From Bernardetia sp042180575 (GTDB taxonomy: Bacteria > Bacteroidota > Bacteroidia > Cytophagales > Bernardetiaceae): a DNA stretch of 64,000 nt. The position numbers were made by a program, and so were the translations under genes. Of the stretch, positions 17,962 to 24,979 are shown piece by piece. Each line of letters starts with the position of its first letter. Position 1 is the first letter of the stretch. Below the pieces are notes generated by a model. That model made no database searches. It saw only the letters and a program-made list of their open reading frames with translations, and was not told where the DNA came from. The DNA lies in the NCBI RefSeq assembly GCF_042180575.1, contig NZ_CP170094.1, positions 4,774,001-4,838,000 on the forward strand, written 5' to 3'.

Positions 17962-18453
17962 TTAGTTCGAAGCTACCAAAGTCGTTTCTTGAAAGAATTT
18001 TTTATCATTTCCTATTTTGTCTTGTTGCGTCCATGATAATTTTACTTTCCAAAGTCCTTGTTCTATTTTTTGAGTAATGATTTGATTTTTTGTTTTTTCT
18101 AATTGAATAGGAACAGTAAAATCCAAATCTTTATCAGAAGGACGAAAAAAAGAAATTTCACCCATTATTTTAGAAGTTTCTGAATTATCAGAATTGGGAA
18201 ATTTTATTTCTACATTTCCATTTTCTAATTGCTTTATGGTTGGTTTTTCTACGAGTGCAGCCACATTGGATTGCTCGTTTATTTGACTTTGAAAATCTAC
18301 TCCTTTTGTATAATAATTTTCTGTTACCAACTCAATTTTCTGTTGCATTGACATAACAACAAGCGACAACATAAAAATTACAAAAGCAGAGTAGAACAGA
18401 AAAATACCTGTTCCCCAATTAAACTTTGACCAAAGTGATGTTAAAGTATTCAT
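17962..18453 (-). CDS. FixH-family protein (CcoH-like, cbb3 assembly)
   Basis: The 163-residue protein has one N-terminal membrane helix (WGTGIFLFYSAFVIFMLSLVV) and the conserved ENYYTKGVDFQSQI motif of Bacteroidota FixH proteins. An extracytoplasmic beta domain ends in LWKVKLSWTQQDK. FixH/CcoH proteins are needed for assembly or stability of cbb3-type oxidase. It lies 13 bp downstream of ccoG on the same strand and is very likely cotranscribed. Confidence 0.88.
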   Translation of the reverse strand: MNTLTSLWSKFNWGTGIFLFYSAFVIFMLSLVVMSMQQKIELVTENYYTKGVDFQSQINEQSNVAALVEKPTIKQLENGNVEIKFPNSDNSETSKIMGEISFFRPSDKDLDFTVPIQLEKTKNQIITQKIEQGLWKVKLSWTQQDKIGNDKKFFQETTLVASN

Positions 18454-18466
18454 AGTTTTTTAGGTT

Positions 18467-19924
18467 TTAATTAGCAACAAAAGGCGATAAGAATTTAGTA
18501 TTTACAGTTTCTATTTGTTCTCCATTAGAAAATATTTGTAAATGAATATCTGAACGCTTTGGAGGTAATTTATCTTTTGGAAAATCTATCAAGATTACTT
18601 CTTTGACAGTTTGTTCTGGAAGCAAAATGTATTTGTCTGTTCCAATCATCTGAATAGTTCCGTTTTTCTCTTCTAATTTTACATTAATATTTAGTGTATC
18701 ACTTGTTTTATTGATTAAAAGAAGCGTAAACATATTTCGAATATCTCCTTTTTCAGTGGTTTGATACGTTGTTCCTTGCGCTCTCAAAACAATCGTTTCT
18801 ACTTGTGTACGAACTGCCAAAAGTCCGACCATTGCAATCATTAGTAACATCAAAACAACCGAATAAGCTGTCATGCGAGTTGTAAACTTAAATTTTTGTT
18901 TTTTCTCAATTTCATTTCTTGAAGCATAACGAACAAGCCCAGTAGGCAAATCAAATTTAGTCATAATCGAATCACACGCATCAATACACGCCGTACAATT
19001 TATACATTCTAGCTGTGTTCCATTTCGGATGTCAATTCCTGTCGGACATACATCTACGCACAAATGACAATCTACACAATCTCCCCTTGGGTCTGCTGCT
19101 CGTTCTATTGGGTCACTTTCTCGTTTTCCTTTTCCTCTTGGTTCGCCACGCACATCATCATACGCCACAACAATCGAATCATTATCTAATAAAACACCTT
19201 GCAAACGACCATACGGACAAATTGTAGTGCAAACCTGTTCTCTCAAAAAAGCAAAAACACCATAAAACAAAAATGTAAAGACAATCAAAGCAATAAATAA
19301 AGACATGTGAGTAGTAGGTGTATCTTCAAACAAAACCCAAAGCCTATCTACACCAACGATATACGCCAAAAAAGTATGACTTATCAAAAATGAAATTCCT
19401 AAGAAAATCAGATGTTTGGCAGTCTTTTTTCCAATTTTTTCGGTGTCCCATTCTTGTTTGTTGAGTTTCTTTTGTGCTGCTGCATCTCCTTCAATGAAAT
19501 ATTCAATTTTACGAAAAACCATTTCCATAAAAATTGTTTGAGGACACACCCAACCACAAAAAACTCTACCAAAAACTACCGTAAAAATCACTACAAAAAC
19601 CACAAACAATAACATTCCCAAAACAAACAAGTGAAAATCTTGGGGTGTAAAAAGTTGTCCCAAAATCACAAAACGCCTTGAAAGTACATCAAAAAGTAAT
19701 AATGGATTTCCATTTATTTTGATAAAAGGCGCACCAAATAAAAATACTAACAAAAAAGCAGCTACAATTTTTCGATAAAAATGATACCTCCCACTTGGAG
19801 ATTTTGGATAAATCCAAGCACGCTTACCAGAAGAATCTATGGTAGAAATACTATCCCTAAATTCGTCTTTATCATAATCGCTAACTTTATACCTCTTCTT
19901 TTTGGTTGGTTTTTCTGGTTTCAT
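18467..19924 (-). CDS. ccoG: cbb3 oxidase accessory ferredoxin-like protein
   Basis: The 485-residue inner-membrane protein has about five membrane segments. The conserved block GRVFCGWVCPQTIFMEMVFR is near residue 120. Two 4Fe-4S clusters are in CVDCHLCVDVCPTGIDI and CINCTACIDACD near residues 270-310. A C-terminal Ig-like extracytoplasmic domain follows the last helix. CcoG (FixG/RdxA) is proposed to reduce copper for insertion into cbb3 oxidase. It lies directly between ccoP and fixH. Length is typical. Confidence 0.95.
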   Translation of the reverse strand: MKPEKPTKKKRYKVSDYDKDEFRDSISTIDSSGKRAWIYPKSPSGRYHFYRKIVAAFLLVFLFGAPFIKINGNPLLLFDVLSRRFVILGQLFTPQDFHLFVLGMLLFVVFVVIFTVVFGRVFCGWVCPQTIFMEMVFRKIEYFIEGDAAAQKKLNKQEWDTEKIGKKTAKHLIFLGISFLISHTFLAYIVGVDRLWVLFEDTPTTHMSLFIALIVFTFLFYGVFAFLREQVCTTICPYGRLQGVLLDNDSIVVAYDDVRGEPRGKGKRESDPIERAADPRGDCVDCHLCVDVCPTGIDIRNGTQLECINCTACIDACDSIMTKFDLPTGLVRYASRNEIEKKQKFKFTTRMTAYSVVLMLLMIAMVGLLAVRTQVETIVLRAQGTTYQTTEKGDIRNMFTLLLINKTSDTLNINVKLEEKNGTIQMIGTDKYILLPEQTVKEVILIDFPKDKLPPKRSDIHLQIFSNGEQIETVNTKFLSPFVAN

Positions 19925-19948
19925 AGCTTTGGTATTTTATCTTTATTT

Positions 19949-19988
19949 AGACCCTAAGGGTTTTCAAAACCCTTAGGGTCTTTTTTTG
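19949..19988. terminator. AGACCCTAAGGG hairpin, copy 1 (possible terminator downstream of ccoP)
   Basis: AGACCCTAAGGGTTTT (19949-19964) pairs perfectly with AAAACCCTTAGGGTCT (19966-19981) around a single C. A run of T follows on the plus strand. On the minus strand, the direction of transcription, an A-run precedes and TAAATAAAG follows, so it may attenuate rather than end transcription into ccoG. An almost identical hairpin lies at 21118-21153. Confidence 0.6.
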
Positions 19989-19993
19989 CTGAT

Positions 19994-20893
19994 TTACTCT
20001 TTTATCGGCTCATATTTTTCTCCTTGTGGGTCTTTTGCATTTGGAGGATTCGTTCCTTTCAAAGACAAAATAAAACTGGCTACTTCTTGCATTTCTTGAG
20101 GAGATAATTGGTCTTTCCAAGAAATCATACCTTTTGCAGGAACGCCATATTTTACAGTTTTGAAAATTGATTTTATATCGCCTCCGTGTAGCCAATATTC
20201 GTCTGTCAAGTTAGGACCTGAAAGTCCTTCTGCATTTTCACCATGACAGGTTTTACATTTCTTTACAAAAATGGTTTTTCCTTTTGTTACTCCTGCTACA
20301 TTGGCTAGAGTTACGTTTTCTTCATTAATAGAATTTGCCATGTCTGCCAAATATTGCGCTTTTAATACATTTCCTTCTGCCATAGCTACTTGATATTCTT
20401 GTGTCGAATCGGGAGCAATTCCGTTGGCATAGACATACAAATAAATAATTCCTGCTATGATACATAGATAAAAACCATATTTCCACCAAGGTGGAAGGTC
20501 ATTATCTAATTCTTCGATGCCATCGTAATCGTGGTGCATCAAAACGGCTCTTTCAGGTTTGGCAGCATTAAATTTCTTCCAAAACCATTCTGAAAAAGAT
20601 TCTGTATCAGCTTCTACTTCTTCTCCTCTAGCAATTCTATCTTTTTTCAAAACAGAAATACTATGATTATAAATAGAAAGACTGGCAATAAGAACCAAAA
20701 TCACTACAAAAAAAGTAAGTGCAACGAGTATCAAAACACCTAATTCTAAAGGAGTAAAATCGGTAGATAATTTTGTAGGTTCTGTAATAGATAAAGCAAA
20801 ACTATTTTGAGAAATAAAAAGAGCAAGTACTAGCAAAAGAATTGCTTTTTTCTTTTCTCTTAGATTTAAAACATTATATAATTTCTGTTTCAT
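19994..20893 (-). CDS. ccoP: cbb3 oxidase c-type cytochrome subunit III
   Basis: CcoP passes electrons to the oxidase. From the ATG at 20891-20893 the protein has 299 residues. It has a hydrophobic N-terminal region, a second membrane helix (PPWWKYGFYLCIIAGIIYLY) and one haem c site KKCKTCHGENAEG. The axial methionine is probably in PAKGMISWKDQL. A single haem is usual in Bacteroidota, unlike the di-haem proteobacterial CcoP. I prefer this start because MKQKLYNVLNL precedes the first helix; an upstream Met exists inside ccoQ. The start overlaps the end of ccoQ by about 20 bp, indicating translational coupling. Confidence 0.92.
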   Translation of the reverse strand: MKQKLYNVLNLREKKKAILLLVLALFISQNSFALSITEPTKLSTDFTPLELGVLILVALTFFVVILVLIASLSIYNHSISVLKKDRIARGEEVEADTESFSEWFWKKFNAAKPERAVLMHHDYDGIEELDNDLPPWWKYGFYLCIIAGIIYLYVYANGIAPDSTQEYQVAMAEGNVLKAQYLADMANSINEENVTLANVAGVTKGKTIFVKKCKTCHGENAEGLSGPNLTDEYWLHGGDIKSIFKTVKYGVPAKGMISWKDQLSPQEMQEVASFILSLKGTNPPNAKDPQGEKYEPIKE

Positions 20894-21098
20894 TTTTAAT
20901 TGTATTTTGAGTAAATGAATTAGAATAAGTATTTTCAGTAGCATCTTCTAAGGGCAATTTTTCCCAATGTGCTACATTTGATTTTTTGGCTGAATACACA
21001 TTGACAATCATTATCACAAAGACAGAAAAGAAAATAATCACTCCTATCATTGGATAAATATCAATGCCTTCGATAGCTCTAGCTACGTCTTTGTACAT
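20874..21098 (-). CDS. ccoQ: cbb3 oxidase small subunit CcoQ
   Basis: The 74-residue protein has one membrane helix (YPMIGVIIFFSVFVIMIVNVY) followed by a polar tail. Size, topology and position between the fused ccoNO and ccoP are those of CcoQ/FixQ, which stabilises the complex. The C-terminal tail is longer than in proteobacteria. It overlaps ccoP. Confidence 0.82.
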   Translation of the reverse strand: MYKDVARAIEGIDIYPMIGVIIFFSVFVIMIVNVYSAKKSNVAHWEKLPLEDATENTYSNSFTQNTIKNETEII

Positions 21099-21117
21099 AG
21101 TTTTTATGTTTTTTATT

Positions 21118-21153
21118 TAGACCCTAAGGGTTTCTGAAAACCCTTAGGGTCTA
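21118..21153. repeat. AGACCCTAAGGG hairpin, copy 2, between ccoNO and ccoQ
   Basis: TAGACCCTAAGGGTTT and AAACCCTTAGGGTCTA pair perfectly around a 4-base loop. It shares arm sequence and the TTATTTAGACCC left flank with the hairpin at 19949-19981. Placed between two genes of one operon, it could act in mRNA processing or differential stability. Confidence 0.7.
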
Positions 21154-21166
21154 GTTAATATCTAGT

Positions 21167-23362
21167 TTATTTTTTAGGCAAATATTGAGGGTCGACCTTT
21201 TTCACATCTGTACCTAATCGTTGTAGATAGGCAATGAGGGCAATAATTTCTCGGTCTGCCTTTACTTCAATATTATCTTTAGCTAAATTTTCTTGAATGC
21301 CTTTTGCTTGTTTTGCCATATCTTCATGTACTTGTTTCTCAAATCCTTTTGGATAAGGAACTCCCAAACTTTGCATTGCTTCAATTTTTCGTTCTGTCAA
21401 AGAAGTATTTAATTGATTTTCGATAAGCCAATAATAAGGAGGCATAATCGAACCAGGAGAAGTAGATTGTGGGTCGTACATGTGATTGAAGTGCCACGAA
21501 TCAGGCATTTTTCCACCTTCACGTTGCAAATCGGGACCTGTTCGTTTCGAACCCCATAAGAACGGACGGTCATAGACAAACTCTCCTGCTTTAGAATAAT
21601 CTCCGTAGCGTTCGGTTTCATCTCTAAAAGGTCGTATCATTTGAGAGTGACAAACGGCACAGTTCTCACGGATATACAAATCACGTCCTTCTAATTCTAA
21701 AGGCGTATAAGGTTTGACGGCTGCAATAGTAGGAACATTTGAGCGAATCAAGAATGTAGGCACAAATTCGATAACTCCCCCAATAAGAATAGCGATTGTA
21801 CTCCAAAATAAAAGTTGTAATGGACGTTTTTCAATCCAAGAGTGCCAGTGTCCACCTTTTTCTTTTTTCTGAACTTTGATAGCTGGTGCAGATGCTTTTT
21901 CTTCTGGTACAAATCTTCCTTGTTGGATAGTTTTGAAGATATTATAAACCATAATTAATGCACCAATGATATATAAAGTACCACCAAATGCACGCATATA
22001 ATACATTGGCAAAATCTGTGTAACTGTTTCTAAAAATTCATATTTCAAGAAGCCAGCAGGAGTAAATTCTTTCCACATTAAACTTTGTGTCCAACCTGCC
22101 CAGTAAATCGGAATTACATAGAATAAAATTCCTAAAGTACCTATCCAAAAATGAACATTCGCCAATTTGGTAGAGAATAATTTTGTACTGAAAAGACGAG
22201 GCATAAGCCAGTAAAGCATTCCAAAAGTCAAGAATCCATTCCAACCTAATGCGCCTACATGTACGTGAGCGATTGTCCAGTCTGTATAATGACTAATTGC
22301 ATTTACATTTTTGAAAGAAAGCATTGGACCTTCAAACGTAGCCATACCATAAGATGTCAAGGCAACAACCATGAACTTCAATACAGGATTTTCACGAACT
22401 TTATCCCAAGCACCACGCAAAGTAAGAAGTCCGTTGAGCATTCCACCCCAAGATGGAGCAATTAGCATCAATGAAAAAACAGTTCCTAGCCATTGCGCCC
22501 AATCTGGTAAAGCTGTATAAAGCAAGTGGTGAGGACCAGCCCAGATATAAATAAAAATCAATGCCCAATAGTGAATAATTGAAAGACGATACGAATAAAC
22601 AGGACGATTAGCAGCCTTTGGAACAAAATAATACATCAGTCCCAAATAAGGAGTTGTCAAGAAAAATGCAACAGCATTATGACCATACCACCATTGAACA
22701 AGTGCATCCTGCACGCCTGCATACAATGAATAACTTTTCATAAAAGAAACAGGAAGAGCCATTGAGTTTACAATGTGTAAGACAGCAACAGTAACAAAAG
22801 TCGCAATATAAAACCAAATCGCTACGTACAAATGTTGTTCTCTGCGCTTGATGATTGTTCCCATCATATTAATACCAAAAATAACCCAAACTACTGCAAT
22901 CGCAATATCTAAAGGCCATTCTAATTCTGCATATTCTTTAGTGGTTGTATATCCCATAAACAAAGTAATAGCAGCAAAAACGATGATAAGTTGCCACGCC
23001 CAAAAATGCACTTTACTAAGCACATCACTAAACATACGAGCCTTACACAGACGTTGAAGTGAATAATAAACACCCGTAAAAATTCCATTTCCTACAAAAG
23101 CAAAAATAACAGCGTTGGTATGAACAGAGCGAACACGCCCAAAGGTAAAATATTCAGTAAAATTAAACATTGGATGTGCCATTTGAAGTGCAGCCAGTAA
23201 GCCGACTAGCATTCCGACAAGTCCCCAAAAGGTCGTTGCATAAGCGAAATTTCTTACGATAGTATTATCATAAGAAAAATGCTCTAGTTGTAAGCCTTCC
23301 CATTTTCCTTTTTTTTGAGGAGGGCTTTCGGGTGTAATTGGATTGGAGGTTTGATTTTCCAT
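21167..23362 (-). CDS. ccoNO: cbb3-type cytochrome c oxidase, fused subunits I and II
   Basis: The 731-residue fusion carries both catalytic and mono-haem subunits of the high-affinity terminal oxidase. Residues about 20-500 are CcoN: twelve or so membrane helices with haem/copper histidines (for example AHPMFNFTEYFTFGRVRSVH, QWWYGHNAVAFFL, GPHHLLYTALP, WTIAHVHVGALGWNG). After a linker and a further helix at about 530-550, the CcoO part has the haem c site ENCAVCHSQMIRP and RYGDYSKAGEFVYDRP. The CcoNO fusion is known in Bacteroidota. It is transcribed after ccoS and before ccoQ. Confidence 0.96.
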   Translation of the reverse strand: MENQTSNPITPESPPQKKGKWEGLQLEHFSYDNTIVRNFAYATTFWGLVGMLVGLLAALQMAHPMFNFTEYFTFGRVRSVHTNAVIFAFVGNGIFTGVYYSLQRLCKARMFSDVLSKVHFWAWQLIIVFAAITLFMGYTTTKEYAELEWPLDIAIAVVWVIFGINMMGTIIKRREQHLYVAIWFYIATFVTVAVLHIVNSMALPVSFMKSYSLYAGVQDALVQWWYGHNAVAFFLTTPYLGLMYYFVPKAANRPVYSYRLSIIHYWALIFIYIWAGPHHLLYTALPDWAQWLGTVFSLMLIAPSWGGMLNGLLTLRGAWDKVRENPVLKFMVVALTSYGMATFEGPMLSFKNVNAISHYTDWTIAHVHVGALGWNGFLTFGMLYWLMPRLFSTKLFSTKLANVHFWIGTLGILFYVIPIYWAGWTQSLMWKEFTPAGFLKYEFLETVTQILPMYYMRAFGGTLYIIGALIMVYNIFKTIQQGRFVPEEKASAPAIKVQKKEKGGHWHSWIEKRPLQLLFWSTIAILIGGVIEFVPTFLIRSNVPTIAAVKPYTPLELEGRDLYIRENCAVCHSQMIRPFRDETERYGDYSKAGEFVYDRPFLWGSKRTGPDLQREGGKMPDSWHFNHMYDPQSTSPGSIMPPYYWLIENQLNTSLTERKIEAMQSLGVPYPKGFEKQVHEDMAKQAKGIQENLAKDNIEVKADREIIALIAYLQRLGTDVKKVDPQYLPKK

Positions 23363-23436
23363 AGATTATTTATATGAATTGATGTATAGAATTTTAGATT
23401 TTGTTCTTGATTGAATTTCTATTTTTATCTATCAGA

Positions 23437-23452
23437 CAGGGTTAAAACCCTG
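23437..23452. repeat. Short hairpin between ccoS and ccoNO
   Basis: CAGGGTT-AA-AACCCTG is a perfect 7-bp stem with no T-run on the coding strand. It is one of several hairpins inside the cco cluster. Confidence 0.5.
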
Positions 23453-23480
23453 TACAATTGATATATTTTTTTCAAAGATT

Positions 23481-23660
23481 CTATTTTTGAATTTCTTTTG
23501 AATCTGTCTCTTGGGCAATTTCATTGTCATCAAATAAAATTCGCATACTTGGTGTATAAGTATCGTCGTATTGATTGTCATTGACTGACCAAAAAAAGGC
23601 AGCCAAAAAACCAAGAGCGACAATTAAACTACATACAACTAGGACAATTAAAACCTGCAT
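23481..23660 (-). CDS. ccoS: cbb3 oxidase assembly protein CcoS
   Basis: This small gene reads MQVLIVLVVCSLIVALGFLA then AFFWSVNDNQYDDTYTPSMR and ends ETDSKEIQK, 59 residues. A single N-terminal helix followed by W-x3-N-x-QYDD-x3-P is the CcoS signature. CcoS is required for cofactor insertion into cbb3 oxidase. It lies upstream of ccoNO on the same strand. A promoter box TAAATTTG lies 60 bp upstream of its ATG. The copper ATPase CcoI, often next to it, is not in this window. Confidence 0.88.
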   Translation of the reverse strand: MQVLIVLVVCSLIVALGFLAAFFWSVNDNQYDDTYTPSMRILFDDNEIAQETDSKEIQK

Positions 23661-23719
23661 ATTTTTTATTTTTTGAGAATAGAAACTGATAAATGCTTTC
23701 GTTCTGATTTTCTATACTA

Positions 23720-23727
23720 CAAATTTA
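23720..23727 (-). promoter_or_regulatory. Promoter -7 box of ccoS (twin of 24450-24457)
   Basis: On the minus strand TAAATTTG, followed by TAGTATAGAAAATC. The 22 bp at 23706-23727 are identical to 24436-24457 upstream of the small membrane protein gene. The box is 59 bp from the ccoS ATG. Confidence 0.65.
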
Positions 23728-23758
23728 GGCTGCTTTACCTCCAATAAATAGGAGAGTG

Positions 23759-23790
23759 TTCAGTAGTAAATATGACTTTTGACAGGTTTT
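23759..23790 (-). promoter_or_regulatory. Operator-like block upstream of ccoS, copy 1
   Basis: A 32-bp block beginning TTCAGTAG and ending CAGGTTTT on the plus strand. It aligns without gaps to 24489-24520 and 27001-27032. Its distance from the -7 box (32 bp) is exactly the same in copies 1 and 2, as expected for an activator site. I see no clear internal dyad. Confidence 0.5.
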
Positions 23791-23807
23791 TGTATTTGAT
23801 AAAAAGC

Positions 23808-23845
23808 ATAAAAAAACACCTTCCTTGTTTCCTTAAAAGGTGTTT
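23808..23845 (-). terminator. Intrinsic terminator after the small membrane protein gene
   Basis: On the minus strand AAACACCTT and AAGGTGTTT form a 9-bp stem around a 14-nt loop, followed by a T-run. It lies 36 bp beyond the stop at 23881 and separates that gene from ccoS. Confidence 0.8.
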
Positions 23846-23880
23846 GTAAAATAGTAAGTGAGTGTGCGTGGAAGTAGATT

Positions 23881-24150
23881 TTATTTTCCTCTGAACATTG
23901 TACGGCTATTGCTATAAATTGTGAAAGCAGCCATAACCAACAATACACCTATAAAAACAGTTATTGCTCCAAGTGAAAGAAGTCCGATTTCTTGTAAGGT
24001 AATAGTTGCCTTACCACTTGCAGATTGAGCAAAAGTGGAGTTAGAAAATAGCATTGTTAGCATAAAGAAAAAGACACCAACAATTTTGCTTATTTTTTTA
24101 GTTACTTGGCTAGAAGATTTTGCGAATAAAGAAACGATTGTATTTTTCAT
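23881..24150 (-). CDS. Small secreted/membrane protein resembling the CcoP N-terminal helix region
   Basis: The 89-residue protein has a signal peptide-like start (IVGVFFFMLTMLFSNSTFAQ) and one further membrane helix. The segment TLQEIGLLSLGAITVFIGVL through FTIYSNSRTMFR aligns by eye with the CcoP stretch starting FTPLELGVLILVALTFFVVI and ending LSIYNHSISVLKK. Both are preceded by a cleavable-looking signal. It has its own terminator and shares promoter and operator-like sequence with ccoS, so it is probably coregulated with the oxidase. Function is unknown; a small oxidase-associated subunit is my inference. Confidence 0.65.
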   Translation of the reverse strand: MKNTIVSLFAKSSSQVTKKISKIVGVFFFMLTMLFSNSTFAQSASGKATITLQEIGLLSLGAITVFIGVLLVMAAFTIYSNSRTMFRGK

Positions 24151-24208
24151 CTTGTATATAATTTTGAGTGTAATTTTGAATTGAATAATTGAAACTCATA
24201 AGAGTAGA

Positions 24209-24403
24209 CAGGGCATGTTCATAAAAACTTTGTCAGTAGTTTTTGGTAATCCAAAATAACTCTGACAATAGTTTAGGTACAGACGAGCTTATTTTTCCAA
24301 CTATTGACAGTCTTCTGAAAGGACTGTCAAAGTTAAAAAAATGCTATAACTTATTTGATTAAACATATTCACAAGCTCAATTATTTTTTATGAACATGCC
24401 CTG
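24209..24403. mobile_element. MITE-like element, 195 bp, with 19-bp TIRs and 10-bp target duplication
   Basis: Perfect terminal inverted repeats CAGGGCATGTTCATAAAAA (24209-24227) and its complement (24385-24403) are flanked by direct repeats TAAGAGTAGA at 24199-24208 and 24404-24413. There is no coding capacity. Inside, GACAGTC and GACTGTC around 24309-24330 form a small hairpin. It sits between the promoter at 24450 and the ATG at 24150, so it lengthened the 5' leader of that gene. The parent transposase is not in the window. Confidence 0.88.
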
Positions 24404-24449
24404 TAAGAGTAGATTAATTTTGAAAACTCTTTTTTGATTTTCTATACTA

Positions 24450-24457
24450 CAAATTTA
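24450..24457 (-). promoter_or_regulatory. Promoter -7 box of the small membrane protein gene
   Basis: TAAATTTG on the minus strand, inside a 22-bp stretch identical to that upstream of ccoS. Without the MITE and one target copy the box would be about 94 bp from the ATG. Confidence 0.6.
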
Positions 24458-24488
24458 CGGCACTCAAACGCCTAAAAACAGAATGCTT

Positions 24489-24520
24489 TTCAGTAGGAAA
24501 GATGATTTTTGGCAGGTTTT
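24489..24520 (-). promoter_or_regulatory. Operator-like block, copy 2
   Basis: A 32-bp block starting TTCAGTAG and ending CAGGTTTT, 32 bp from the -7 box at 24450-24457, as in copy 1. The preceding bases AGAATGCTT are shared with copy 3. Confidence 0.5.
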
Positions 24521-24979
24521 GAATCAGACAAAATACAGAAAAACATGGTTTATAAGCTCTATTTTATGGGAAATAGCCATTTTTTTGTATCTTTTACATT
24601 AAAAAATCATGTTGTAGAAAGCTCTTCTAAGTTCGATTTGATTTGGTAATTTCAATGTCATAAATTTGCTCTAGCTACAAAGAAGGCAAAGTTTGATTCA
24701 AACTGTAGAAGTGTTTTTGACCCTGTAGTCTAGTTTAGATCGATAATAATTAGTTTGTCTAATTTACAAATTAGATGTAGATATGCACTACAAAGTTATG
24801 TAAGTGTAGCCCTTACTTGTTTTTTCTACTCACTTAGAACCTTCAAATATATCTTATTTTTATATTTTTACTTTTAATCCTAAAGTACTAAAGTATAATC
24901 AATTCATAGTTTATATTACAATTAAACTTAATTTTCATCGTTTAATAAAAAAGTGTTTATTATCAACTACCTGTGATAC
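24521..24979. other. Intergenic region upstream of the T9SS cargo gene
   Basis: About 460 AT-rich bases without a credible open frame. I could not place a promoter for the gene at 24980 with confidence. Nothing else is recognisable. Confidence 0.4.

Noticed and set aside
23432..23623. 63-codon minus-strand frame ahead of ccoNO
   Set aside because: It overlaps the shorter but clearly conserved ccoS frame; its sequence shows no family features.
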